Below, piece after piece: positions 1 to 10,900 of a stretch of DNA of 64,000 nucleotides. Position 1 is the first letter of the stretch, and the number at the start of each line of letters is the position of its first letter. This DNA comes from Zarea fungicola. Its lineage: Eukaryota > Ascomycota > Sordariomycetes > Hypocreales > Cordycipitaceae. The stretch covers positions 186,001 through 250,000 of the forward strand of contig FWCC01000003.1 in NCBI GenBank assembly GCA_900169235.1. The letters are read 5' to 3'. The notes below the pieces were generated by a model. That model searched no databases. It had not been told where the DNA came from and saw only the letters and a program-made list of their open reading frames with translations. The position numbers were made by a program, and so were the translations under genes.

Positions 1-562
1 TTTAGCCGTAGTTCAACTTCCCTAGCCAGGGCCGGAGAGTACTGAGTGTCACGACATTTCGTACTCTTTATACAATTACGTAGTTGCTAGGCCAGCCGCA
101 AGATGAACCAAGAGAGTCGTGAGAAATCCAAGATAGCACTTTAGCTTGGTGTATTAGGAAAACGTAAGACATATAGACATGCTTCATTGTTGCCTAGGTA
201 GCTGTTCACGACTTGAAATGTAGCGAAGATGAATCTCAGCCACCACCAGATCTACGTAGACCTTAAACCTCTTTTGGCCGGCTTCGGCAAGCTACCTGCG
301 AATATCCACGGCTGACGTGTTCGGCGTGTATCGTTTTATCATTGGACTGGGCCATCACACAGGCCAGCTCGTATTAATTTTTTTTCGTCATTCTTGGGCG
401 GTAGGCGTTCAATAATGCCAAGTGCGGAGATAGCTGACGACGCCGTGGTGAGATATCATCAAGCTAATCTCTAGCTATAAGTAGCTGGTGTAATAATGAG
501 TCCAAGATCTATCTTCAATGGTGAATAGCAACTTGCAGGCAGTTCTCCTAACTACCACTATA
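1..562. other. non-coding 5' flank of the dioxygenase gene
   Basis: I see no coding potential here. The last 100 bases are the probable promoter and leader of the intradiol dioxygenase. An in-frame upstream ATG at 518 would add 15 residues, but the signal peptide reads better from the ATG at 563. Confidence 0.5.
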
Positions 563-1834
563 ATGCATTTTGTTCAACTCGTGTCGATCTTGGCTACTGC
601 AACTGGCATAGCACATGCACATCCTGGCCATGGTCTGAGCGAAGAGATTGCTGAGCGTCGGCTCTTTCTCCGGTCTGTTCAAAGGCCTACGCTCGCTCAT
701 TGTGCGGGCAAGCTCAGAGCACGAGGCGTAGAAGCCAACAACATTGCTCGACGCTCAAGTGCTGTTGAGGGCAAGAGGCTTGCCAAAGGTCTTCAGCGTA
801 GAAGTGCCAACAGTGACCTATCAACTTCTCACAATAGCACCGACCTGGGCTTTAGTGAGAACACTTCAATCTCGGATCTCTTTGCCAGCAATGGGTCTTG
901 CTACTTGACTCCTGAAGTGACCCAAGGTCCCTACTGTAAGTAATTCCATCGCGATACTTCAACTGAATCCAAGCTAACGGCTGCAGATGTTGGCGGCGAA
1001 TCTCTGAGACAAAACATAACAGATTCGGAACAGGGCGTCGAGATCACACTAGACTACCAAGTCATCAATGTCGACACTTGCGAGCCAGTGCCTGGTGTAT
1101 ATGTGGAAATATGGCATTGCAATTCCACGGGCGTTTACTCTGGCATCGTTGCAAACGGCAATGGTGACTCTTCCGATCAGTCCAACCTGCAGAACAAGGC
1201 TCTTCGTGGTATTCAAGCTACGGACAGTGATGGTGTTGCTCAATTCAACTCAATTGTTCCCGGCCATTACACGGGGCGTGCTCCCCATATTCACGTAATG
1301 GTTCACACCAATGCCAGCCTTTACCCAAACGAGACACTTGGCAATCTTGTCTACGCGAGCCATGTTGGCCAGGCCTTCTTCGACCAGGATCTCATTAGCC
1401 AAGTCGAGAGCACAGCTCCGTACAAGACGAACTACCAAGCACTGACAAGTAATTCGGAAGACAGCATCTTGGCGCAAGAAGCCGGTACGGATGGTGTTGA
1501 TCCATTTATGAACTACGCCTACATTGGCAATGGTGTTGGTGACGGCCTGTTTGCATGGCTTGCCTTTGGAATAAACACAACATATTCCAGCAAAGTGACA
1601 CCAGCTGCATTATTGTATGAATCAGGAGGTCTTGTGAGCCCCGATGCAAGTGCCGGCCGTCCTGGTGGCTTCGGTGGCGGCAACGGTACAGAGCCTGGTA
1701 ATAGTAGTACCTCTGCTCCATCCGGAACTCAACCCAGTGTAGTAGAAACACCACCTACAAATAATGGTCTCGTTGCAAAGTCATCTTTCTCTGGGCTAGT
1801 GGGACTGCTCTGGCTTCTACTCGTTCTCCAGTAG
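563..1834 (+). CDS. secreted, GPI-anchored-type intradiol ring-cleavage dioxygenase
   Basis: Two exons, 563-935 and 987-1834, are joined across a 51-nt GT-AG intron (936-986), giving about 406 aa. The split codon at the junction completes a G-P-Y-Y motif typical of the family. The start at 563 gives a compact signal peptide ending in AHA, followed by HPGHG. Intradiol dioxygenases use non-haem Fe(III) held by two Tyr and two His to open catechol rings. The matching residues here are Tyr175 in GVYSG, Tyr219 in PGHYTGR, and His225 and His227 in PHIHVM, with spacing close to catechol 1,2-dioxygenases. The C-terminus is Gly/Ser/Thr-rich, then has a hydrophobic tail ending LLWLLLVLQ, which suggests a GPI anchor (inference). 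The N-terminal 100 residues are basic and poorly conserved. The likely role is extracellular or cell-wall attack on catechol-type aromatics; the substrate cannot be read from the sequence. Confidence 0.9.
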
Positions 1835-3545
1835 GCGCTGCTCAGTTTCAGTCAACAAGCCACCCCATGGACCTGGCAGACGAACATTCCTAATTGGTGT
1901 GAGTTTTCTACATTTAAAGAATTTTCCATGAAAAAGCGAGCGGTTAGGTACGTTTGGGAGGCTTTTGTTTTATAGGACTTTGTATCTAGTTTGAGACAAG
2001 AGCATCAGAGTGAGACCCTTGCCAGGTATATATAGACTTACATGGAACCCACTGTCAGGTTGTGACAAAAAGTGAGAAACGTAATTTTGGGCTCATTATT
2101 TATCAGTTCATCTCCTTTAAAAGGCTTACGGAAGCATGACCTTGAAGCGACTAGGCGGTCGCTGAATTCCTCTACCCCATAAAACCAACACTAGTTCTGG
2201 CCTAAAGCTTGTGGCTCGCCATCTGAATAACGGCAGTTAGCGCGGCAAGAGGCACTCTTTATGGAGACAAATGACATTGACTCAAGATCAGAGAGGAGAT
2301 TTTTTTTTTTTTTTTTCAATCCTGGTCGAGTTTTCGAGGTCTAGATTATGCAATTGGGTTGGGCCGCTCGTAATTGCTGGAATCACCCTCTGAAGCCAGC
2401 AAGCTCGGAATCCAAGACCCACATTGTGACGGAAAATCCGGTAATGATACGGAAAATCCGGTCAGATAATAATAAGTCTTGGCCGCGCGGCTTGGCTAGA
2501 AGGGCCGACGACAACCTGAGGCTCAATGTTTGACGATAAAGTAGGCTAGGCTCTGTGCTCATGATGAGTCTTACAAACGCAACGGCCACTCCTCAGCATC
2601 GGGTAAATCCACCAAACTGGCTAATCAAACATAAACGCCATCCACAGTGTTAATAAAGGGGGTTACGCGGGGAGTCTATGAGCAGGCTAATAGGTAAAGC
2701 CGACTTTACATGCCGCGTTTCTGTCCGCCACTACCCCGCCTCTATCTCCACCGAATCGCGATGAGGCGCACTGCCATTGTCTGACACGGAATTATCTGGT
2801 TCAAGCTGCGGATAACTCCGAGTAGAACAACAGCTGTCACTGTTGAGCGTCATCTAGTTAACGCTTCAAAGGTTTCCTTGTGACAATGGAGAAAGGTATC
2901 AGGGCCAGTTAACCCACGGCCAGATAGAAATGTAGGCTATGTTCCTCTGGTCTGGAGTAATAGCTGCGTCTTTCCCTGCCGCCGATAGCTACTTGGAACT
3001 TATGGAGTTATGCTTGGGGGAGAACATTGCTAGGCAATTTAATTCCTCTATGCCTATTTCGAGCAATACGTTTAACTCGCCCCAGGATTTCATCTCCAAT
3101 GATGATGCAGACGTTGGCTCCGGTTTTCCCCATAGTTGGGGGATCTGCATGCAACCGGTAATCGTAACGCAACGGCCATCCCACCGCCTCTGCCTGATAC
3201 AAAGCTACGGTCCGTGGCATAAGCTAATACAGCTTGGGTCGACATGTTACCCCAAACAGTAAGCCTAGTGGAAATACCCCGTACCTGTAACAATAATACG
3301 CTGTATTCGAGAATGAGTTTGTTGACTTCCCTCCATTAGTAATTTGTTGAAATTGGGTATGAATCGGATTTGCCGTCCCCTGCTGCCGCGAATCTTATTC
3401 ACAAGCCACGAACAATGCATGTTTAGATATAAAGATGCTGGCAGTGCTCAGGGCAACAAAATTTTGCGAGATTGGCTACTGACCTCTCATAAAGAGAAAG
3501 CATATCGGCTGTCGCAACTTTCGAGGTTGCGCATTCATCGCAGCC
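1835..3545. other. gene-free interval with low-complexity DNA
   Basis: There is no credible exon. The stretch contains a T-run of about 17 bases near 2300, a short direct repeat (2429-2462) and small unsupported ORFs. The last few hundred bases are the promoter of the MFS gene. A terminator for the dioxygenase is presumably within the first 200 bases, but no signal is distinct. Confidence 0.5.
2429..2462. repeat. direct repeat, two 14-bp copies with 20-bp period
   Basis: ACGGAAAATCCGGT occurs at 2429-2442 and again at 2449-2462. Each copy contains the imperfect palindrome CGGAAAATCCG. It could be a paired protein-binding site for the downstream MFS gene or chance; it lies about 1.1 kb from that ATG. 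Confidence 0.5.
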
Positions 3546-5578
3546 ATGGAGATGAACTATAACGACCAGGTATGATGATTCCTAGTTGGGTATACGTAGC
3601 GTTGACAGCTTGGAAATGCTTACCATGACTCATTATAGGAGCTGCGTGCGCTCGAGGAGGAGCTGCATGTGGAAATTTTCCCTGGCACTGAAATTATGCG
3701 AGACTTGGGCTCGCGCCACTTCGTCAAGGACGCGTCCGGCTCTAATAGAGTATTGGTGCCACAACCATCAGACGACCCTGCCGACCCTCTCAATTGGTCC
3801 TTCAAATGGAAGCTCCTGACAATCATTGGGTCGAGTCTGGCGACCTTCTTTCAAGGCTTTGGGCCTCTCTCGCTTGCCCCCATGTTTCCCGACTACATCG
3901 AGGCGTTTCATTGTTCTCTTGCCGATGCTGTCCAGTTCACCGGCGTGTGTATCTTGGTCCTTGGCTTTAGCAACTTTATCTGGTAAGCGACTGGACTTTC
4001 AGAGCTTGGCTGGACCATACGCTAACGACGCACGATATCCAGGGTTCCAATCAGTTCCTCGTTTGGCCGACGCGCTGTTTACATTTTTTCGAACTTAATC
4101 TGCCTCGCTTCCATGATTTGGAGAGCACGCGCGACAACATACTCCAGCTTCATGGGAGCATGCGTGTACGTTGACCAGTGGGCTCCTGATGTTTCTCCCT
4201 ACTGACACACACAGCCTCAACGGTATTGGCGCAGGGCCAGCTGAGTCGATTCAGCCAGCAGTAATAGCAGGCAAGCAAATACGTTTCTTAATCTGACGTT
4301 TTGGATGCTAACAAAATCAATAGATGTTTTCTTCCTCCACGCAAGAGGCAAATGGAACACCTTGTACTGGGTCACATACATGGGCTCCTTGATGGTAGGA
4401 CCCATCATCGCCGGCTCTATGGCGCAGTACGTCGGATGGCGAAACTTCTGGTGGCTCAACGTAGCTATGGCCATCTTTGTTCTAGCCTACATCGTCTTAC
4501 TCTTCCCAGAGACAAGGTAAATAAGGATCTCACTCTCACAGAGACTCCAGCTAACATGAATAGATGGCACCGCGTCCACCCCGGCGAGATGACACGCGAT
4601 GCAGTTCTCAGTTCCGACCAGAGCGGCGAGAAATCATTTGGGCACACCAACATGCTCCAGAAGACAACTTCCAACGAACCGGCAAATACAGGCAACACCG
4701 ACCTTGCGCACACAGAGCTAGCACTCGCAGATACCAACCAGAGGGACCCGCATCTGGGCAAGGGCAAGCCGACAATGGCGCAGTTCCGACTCTTCCAAGC
4801 AAACGAAAATCCAGTCAAGTCAATTCTACTCGACCTTTGGATCCCGTGGAAGATGTTTGCCTTTCCCATTGTCGAGTTTGCCAGCTTTGTCGTCTCGTGG
4901 AGCTGCTCCGCATTTCTAACGATTAACCTGACCCAGAGCCAGGTGTTCGCCGCGCCGCCGTACAACTTCTCCAGCCAGACCATTGGCTTCACCAACTTTG
5001 CCATTCTGGCCGGTGCCTTTATTGGCCTGGCCACTGGCGGTCCATTTTCGGACTGGGTGGCGGCCAAACTCACAGTACGGAACAATGGCGTCCGTGAACC
5101 GGAAATGCGCCTCGTTGCGATGATTCCATATGTCGTCATCATGTATATCGGCAACATTGTTATATCTGTCGGCTATGAGAAGAAGTGGCCGTGGGAGGCC
5201 ATTGTTCTAGTGGGATATACCTTTGTCGGTATACAGGTTTCGGCTTTGCCGGCCATTTCGAGCACTTATGCCGTCGACAGCTACAAGCCTGTTGCTGGAA
5301 GCATTTTTGTGAGCATCACCGTTAATAAGAACGTCTGGGGCTATGGTTTTAGCAAGTTCATCACACCATGGAGTCTTGAAGCTGGGTAAGTCCCGCGATC
5401 CTCAACGCAGCTGAATGTTATGTACTTTGTCTTTGCTAACACATGTCTCAGCTTCATCCCACCAATCATGACAAATGCCAGTTTAATCCTTCTATTCTGC
5501 TTGTTTGGTATCTTGTTTTACTACTATGGCAAGAATTTCCGCCGCTGGAGCAAAAACAGCGTGGTACACACCATGTAA
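3546..5578 (+). CDS. MFS transporter, DHA1-like multidrug/drug:H+ antiporter type
   Basis: I assemble seven exons: 3546-3569, 3639-3982, 4043-4165, 4215-4270, 4324-4516, 4564-5385 and 5452-5578 (562 aa). All junctions keep frame. The intron at 4271-4323 has a GC donor (AG/GCAAGC) with a CTAAC branch site. The protein has a short cytosolic N-terminus with the DPADPLNWS motif seen just before TM1 in fungal DHA1 carriers, then about 12 membrane segments. A FGRRAVYI element after TM2 resembles MFS motif A, and GIGAGPAESIQPAVIAD with RGKWNTLYWV mark the TM4-TM5 region. A long cytosolic loop of roughly 100 residues separates the two six-helix halves. The start gives MEMNYNDQ, an 8-codon first exon chosen because the donor and phase fit. 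Substrate is unknown. The dioxygenase and SDR neighbours and the ABC relic suggest a metabolite or detoxification setting (inference). Confidence 0.9.
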
Positions 5579-6081
5579 ACGAAAGGGCAGCAGTTCTTAC
5601 TATTTCTCGGCGACTGTTGGCATTTTATGATTTAGTTTGGGTGTTTTTTGAGCCAGCATCCGAGTTTATTATTATTAATCTGGATTATATTGTGAAAATA
5701 TTTGGCCCAAGATCGCAGTGGCAAATCCTACGTATGACAGCTACCTTCTAACGCCGTCCTCGAAGGGTTTCGCTGCTTACAATCAATTCACTTCTTAGCT
5801 GCTTTTAATAATATTTTCTTTAAAGTAAACATGAAACCTTGGATAAAAATTTAATTTATCGTAAGAACAATTTCGTTTTTGTATAATTGAGCCAGTACAG
5901 TACGACTCCAGCGATGTGCCATACACTGCTGCCCAGTGTTGGTTGTACACTTGCTATTGAATGCCGCTCGCAATCTAATTGGTTGCTAAAATAGTGGTAC
6001 AAAAAAGGGGTTATTCGCCGGTTTTCAGTCATTACCAGAACCCACAATGTGTATTAACATGGCTGAAGGACGGGGATTTTC
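5579..6081. other. convergent 3' intergenic region (MFS / SDR)
   Basis: This AT-rich spacer lies between two genes that end toward each other. It holds only their 3' untranslated regions. I see no conserved structure. Confidence 0.5.
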
Positions 6082-6945
6082 TCATGATGAACCTGCCAAT
6101 GCAGCATCAATTACCTTCCAGGTATGCTCCATCACTTTGGTTCTCTGCTCAGCGGTCCACTCGACCTTATTTGCAATTGGCTTGCCTTTTCCATCAATGT
6201 AACTGAAAAGTTTGCCATCGTTTTTATCCGACGCGGCAGACTCATCATACGTGCCTTGGACCAAGTTCTGGGCAGACGTGTCTGCCGACACAGCCATTAA
6301 GCTGGCGAGAGGCCCGGTAATCAGCCGGAGGAACCATGGCATGTCGCGACCGAGGCTGGTTTTGACAAAGCCGGGGTATGCGTGCACAAAATGCCGCTTC
6401 GTCCCGCTCTGCACTTGCTCTGCAGCGTACTGCTGGATCATGGCGTCCGTCATTGAGATGCAATGGTTGGCAGCATTGACAAGACTAAATGTATGTTTTA
6501 GGTCTAGGTCCTCCCAGTTAAGCTTGGATGGGCTTCCGCGTAGCGCATCCAAAACGAAAATAACCTTGGCGTCGTCCTTGAGGCAGGGTAGTAGCTCGCG
6601 GACGAGCAGCTGTCGTCCGTAATAGTGCAGCGCCATCTTGCGATCGATGCCCTCGGCAGTCTCGGTTCTCCCGGCCATTGTGAAGAGGCCTTGGCTGACA
6701 ACGAGGAGGTCGAGTTTTGGCTCCTGCGCCGCTTTGTAGGCATCAGTATATGCCTTGATGGACGACATCAATGAGGCATCCAGCTTGCGAAACTCTATGT
6801 TGGCGTGCGGTATGTTTTCGGGCTTTGTGCGGCCCCCGATGATAACTGTTGCCGACTTGGCCTCTGCGGCAACGAGGCAGGCAATGCCATAACCTATTCC
6901 ACTTGTGCCGCCAACCACGAGTGCTCTGGTAATTTTTGATGTCAT
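6082..6945 (-). CDS. short-chain dehydrogenase/reductase-like protein with atypical active site
   Basis: A single exon encodes 287 aa when started at the ATG at 6945 (MTSKITRALVVGG). The frame is open to another ATG at 7023, but that adds 26 residues unlike an SDR N-terminus. A Rossmann fold is indicated by GGTSGIG at residues 11-17, then IIGGR and the later LLVVSQG in place of the usual NNAG. The classical YxxxK catalytic pair is not seen where expected: the helix reads FSLVNAANHCISMTD. The usual catalytic serine strand reads VIFVLDALRG. To my recollection some fungal relatives share this pattern, so the protein may bind NAD(P) but use different chemistry or none. It ends toward the MFS gene. 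There is no signal peptide and a cytosolic location is likely. Confidence 0.85.
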   Translation of the reverse strand: MTSKITRALVVGGTSGIGYGIACLVAAEAKSATVIIGGRTKPENIPHANIEFRKLDASLMSSIKAYTDAYKAAQEPKLDLLVVSQGLFTMAGRTETAEGIDRKMALHYYGRQLLVRELLPCLKDDAKVIFVLDALRGSPSKLNWEDLDLKHTFSLVNAANHCISMTDAMIQQYAAEQVQSGTKRHFVHAYPGFVKTSLGRDMPWFLRLITGPLASLMAVSADTSAQNLVQGTYDESAASDKNDGKLFSYIDGKGKPIANKVEWTAEQRTKVMEHTWKVIDAALAGSS

Positions 6946-7925
6946 TGTATTACACTGCAGGTTTTTTGATGGAGAAGATGTGGATGTAATGGTCGTAACT
7001 TGCCATGGACATGTTTTGCCCACCAGATAGGCATATCTAGACTAGTGGCAGCGTCCGTCACCTGACGCGCGCCAGGCGTCTAATTTCGCTGAAGAGCATC
7101 AACATTATTACTCCACGCCTCAAGTTGAGCACGGCATATTTCCACACTCCTTGCCAAAAGCACAAATACCCACTCGTCACTTAATTAAAGCAAGAATTTC
7201 CCGCTTACAGACACGCAACACGGTATATTAGTGGGCAACTGAGACCCATGCCGAGACCATTTAATACTAACTAGTTGTCGCGGAGCAAAAGGTTGGAACC
7301 ACACCAATTGCTATTAATTAGGCCTTACTTATATTCGTTTATACCAACCGCGATACTAGTTTAGTTACGGGTTTTAATTACTGGCATTCGCTTTGTAATT
7401 GAACCTTTTTAACCGCCCAGGCTACTTTGTGTTGTGACAACCTAGCTCCGCGAGTGACGTGAGCATCGTAGGGTTAAAGAAAAGAAGGATATTTGGTTAT
7501 CAGGACTAAGTAAGTTGCACGGATGATGTAGGCTTCACCCCCAGTTTCATTCCCTACCTTTGTGTAACAATGGCTTATATCCAAGTCAAAGTATGTCAGA
7601 GACGCTTCACAAGAGCCTGCAGTGCAGCAGCTGGCTAGCGCCTGTAAGTCGCCTGATTAGGAAGCCTGGCCACGCAACTTATGCGATGATGAGGACACAT
7701 CGTACTCCAGTGAGCGCCTGGAGCAATGAAAATACAGCCGGACAGTTGATGGAAGCGTGTTTCTCTAGCTAGGCTAGATGCTTCGGATCTATATTGACCA
7801 ATCTTGATAATTCCAAAGAACCTGTAAGAGATACTGAGACATATCTCGTCGAGGCCTGGCGGCAGTAAAAGCCAGACAGCATCGAGCAAGTTAGCTCCTG
7901 GCCTCGACATTGCTCGGTGCGAATT
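6946..7925. other. AT-rich intergenic region
   Basis: No gene is seen. The interval separates the divergent SDR gene and ABC relic and should carry both promoters. Base composition between about 7150 and 7420 is notably AT-rich compared with the flanking genes. Confidence 0.5.
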
Positions 7926-10900
7926 ATGGCCTTGCCAAACCCATTCCCGGTCTTCTCCAAAGGAGTACCCATCAATTTTGATTTTAGCCTCGAGTTTCAA
8001 GATGCCATCTTCTCCATTGTCCCTTCAGGCTTACTGCTGCTACTCGCACCAGCAAGGCTCTATGTACTTCAAGCGCGGCAGAAATGCATTGGCGGCCAGG
8101 CTCTGATGCGCAGCAAGTTCGTATGTTGTATTCTAGACCTAGCAAAAAAAAACAAATCGAGTAGAATTAACGACGGAAACAGGTCATCATTTTGTTGCTA
8201 GGTGGTGTCCGCGTTGCTGAGTTTGTGCTGTCCTCCAAACATGCAACCGAGGCAGCGCCGTTTGCAGTCGCAACTGCCACCATCTCTCTTGCCAGTGTCA
8301 TTGCAATCAGTATCCTATCCCCAGCAGAACATGCAAAGTCTCTACGGCCATCCACTTTCCTGACTCTGTATCTTTTGGTTACTTGCATGTTTTGTGCCGT
8401 GCGAGCAAGATCATTGTGGTTGGCTGGTGACATGACCCTCGCCGGCGTACTCCTGGCCGCCCACTGCCAGCCTTGTCTTGCTCATCCTGGAGGCTTGGGA
8501 AAAAGGCGCATTTGTTCTGGAAGAGAGAAAGAGTGATTCTCCCGAGACATATGCGGGATTCCTCAACCAGTTATTCTTCTGGTGGGCAAATGACGTTCTG
8601 CGCTCTGGCTACAAATCCGTTTTTGCTCTGGAAGACATTTACAAAATGGAGCATGGTTTGGATGCAAATGTGACCAGTGCCAATTTTCATCGAGAATGGG
8701 GAAAAGATATGTGTACATGGCCGCAAATGCCCTCCCCGCGAGGGTAACCTAACAATTTTGACGCTGTAGAGGCCAAGACTGCTTTGGCTGCGCAGCCGAG
8801 GAAATATGCTCTGTTCTTTGCTGTTTTCAGGGTTATCTGGGGGCACATCTTCCTGGGGGCAGTCGCACATATGATACATCTTGCGTTTAATTTTGCCCAG
8901 CCTTTGCTCTTGAACCGGAAACCGGCTTTCCTGCAACACCAAGAAAGCGATAATATAGGCTATGGACTGATTGCAACATATGGCTTTGTCTATGTTGGCA
9001 TTGTTGTAAGTTGAGTTTGAAAGAATTAGAAGGGTTCCTTTCAATGTCGTTCTTAGCTAACAAGAATACCTGTAGGTCAGCTTCACGGCTGCCATGGAGC
9101 AGAATTCTCGTATCTCGGTGCAAATGCGTGGCATGCTCGTCTCGGAAATTTATGACAAACCCCTCCTTATCGATCTAGAAAGCCCTTCTGATTTCTCTAC
9201 CGCAACTCTAATGACCGCAGATGTTCAAAGATGGAGCAGTATTGCCCAGGTCGCATTGTCTGTGTGGCTGCTCGAAAGACAAGTCGGTCTCGTCTGCTTG
9301 GTCCCGATAGGGGCATCTATATGTAAGAAAGTCTCCAACCAAAATTAACTGGTGAAATAGTCGCTGATAATCGGCTGCAGTGATTACAGCTGCTAGTGAG
9401 AAGGTTTCTGGCTCAGCTGGCCCAAGGCAAGCAGCATGGATGGAAGCGATAACCGCTTGTATCAGTACGTCTTCCGGTCATGGTATTATATTTGAGGCAG
9501 TAACGAATAGTAGATTTCACTGCCGAGTATCTTGGCCTGCTAATAGCTGCGAAACTCACCGGCATTTCTGGAAAGTTGGCCGAACATTTGTAGTCGCTCC
9601 GCGTTGACGAAATTCGACGTGGTAACAGACTCCGCATGCTGATGTGTTTCATCATTGCACTTGGTAAGATAAAAACAACTTTAACAACGAATTTAGTTTA
9701 TCATTAGTTTACTAAAAAGATTTCAACTCTAGCGTTCTCCCCCAACTTCATCGGGCCGGGATTGACATTCTTGGCATTCTTCGGCCTCGCCACATCACAA
9801 CACAAACAAATCGACGTCACGACAGTTTTCACTTCGCTTCCATTAGTCATGATTATGACTGGCCCTTTGATCGCGGTTGTTCAAGTTCTCCCCTCGATAC
9901 CTGCTTCGTTAGCATGTGGCGCAAGAATCCAAAAGTTCATTCTCTCTGCAGCTCGCTCTGACCCCAGAAATGGCGCCTCTCCGGCCGGAGAAGAATCACT
10001 GAGCAAGAGTTTGGAAATCTCTTTGAGTCAATCTCCAATCGATCACTCGGATTCCGTTTCATTTAACCTTGAGAATACTGGTGCAGCTGTTACGTTGGTC
10101 AAGGCTTCATTTGGCTGGACCGATGCTACCGCAAACAAGACCACTGTTCTCACAGGCATTAGTCTTCGTCTAGGCCAAGTTGGACTCCATGTGGTGACAG
10201 TCCCAGTTGCCAGTGGCAAGTCTACCCTTCTCAACGGTATATTGGGAGAAGCCGATCGGCATGATGGCATTGTGCATATAACTGAAGCCGAGGTGGCATT
10301 TTGCGATCAAAATGTTTGGTTGCAAAACGGCACTGTGCGAGACAACATTGTTGTTTACTGCAAATATGATGAGAGTTTGTATCGTAAAGCCATCGAAGCT
10401 GTATCCTTGCAACAAGATCTGAAATCTTGGCCGAAGGGCGATCAAACAGTCGTCGGAAGCAGAGGCTTGGCTCTCAGCGGGGGGCCAAAGAGACGAATTG
10501 TGCGTCCACCGTCAGCAATTTTTTTTTTCATCCCTAACATTAAGTAGGCAATGGATCGTGCTTTGTTTTCTCGGGGAAAGCTATTCATGCTCGACGGCCT
10601 GGACGCCGCTACCAAGACAAGAGTTGCTCATACTCTGTTCGGACTGAAGGGAGTTCTTCGGGAATCTGCAGATATTACTTCCATTATAGCAACACATTCC
10701 AGTAAGACCCCAATCAATGGGGCAACTTCTTTAAAGGCTAACAGAAAAAAGGGACGAAATGTCAATTGCCCAAACCATCACAACATTGGATCCACACGGG
10801 TTGTTGCTCAGCCATGAAGTTTTCGGAAAGCGGCAAATCCCCGAGTACGTTGACAGCTCCGTAGATTCCATTTTTCCTTCTACTTCATTGAAGGAGGAAG

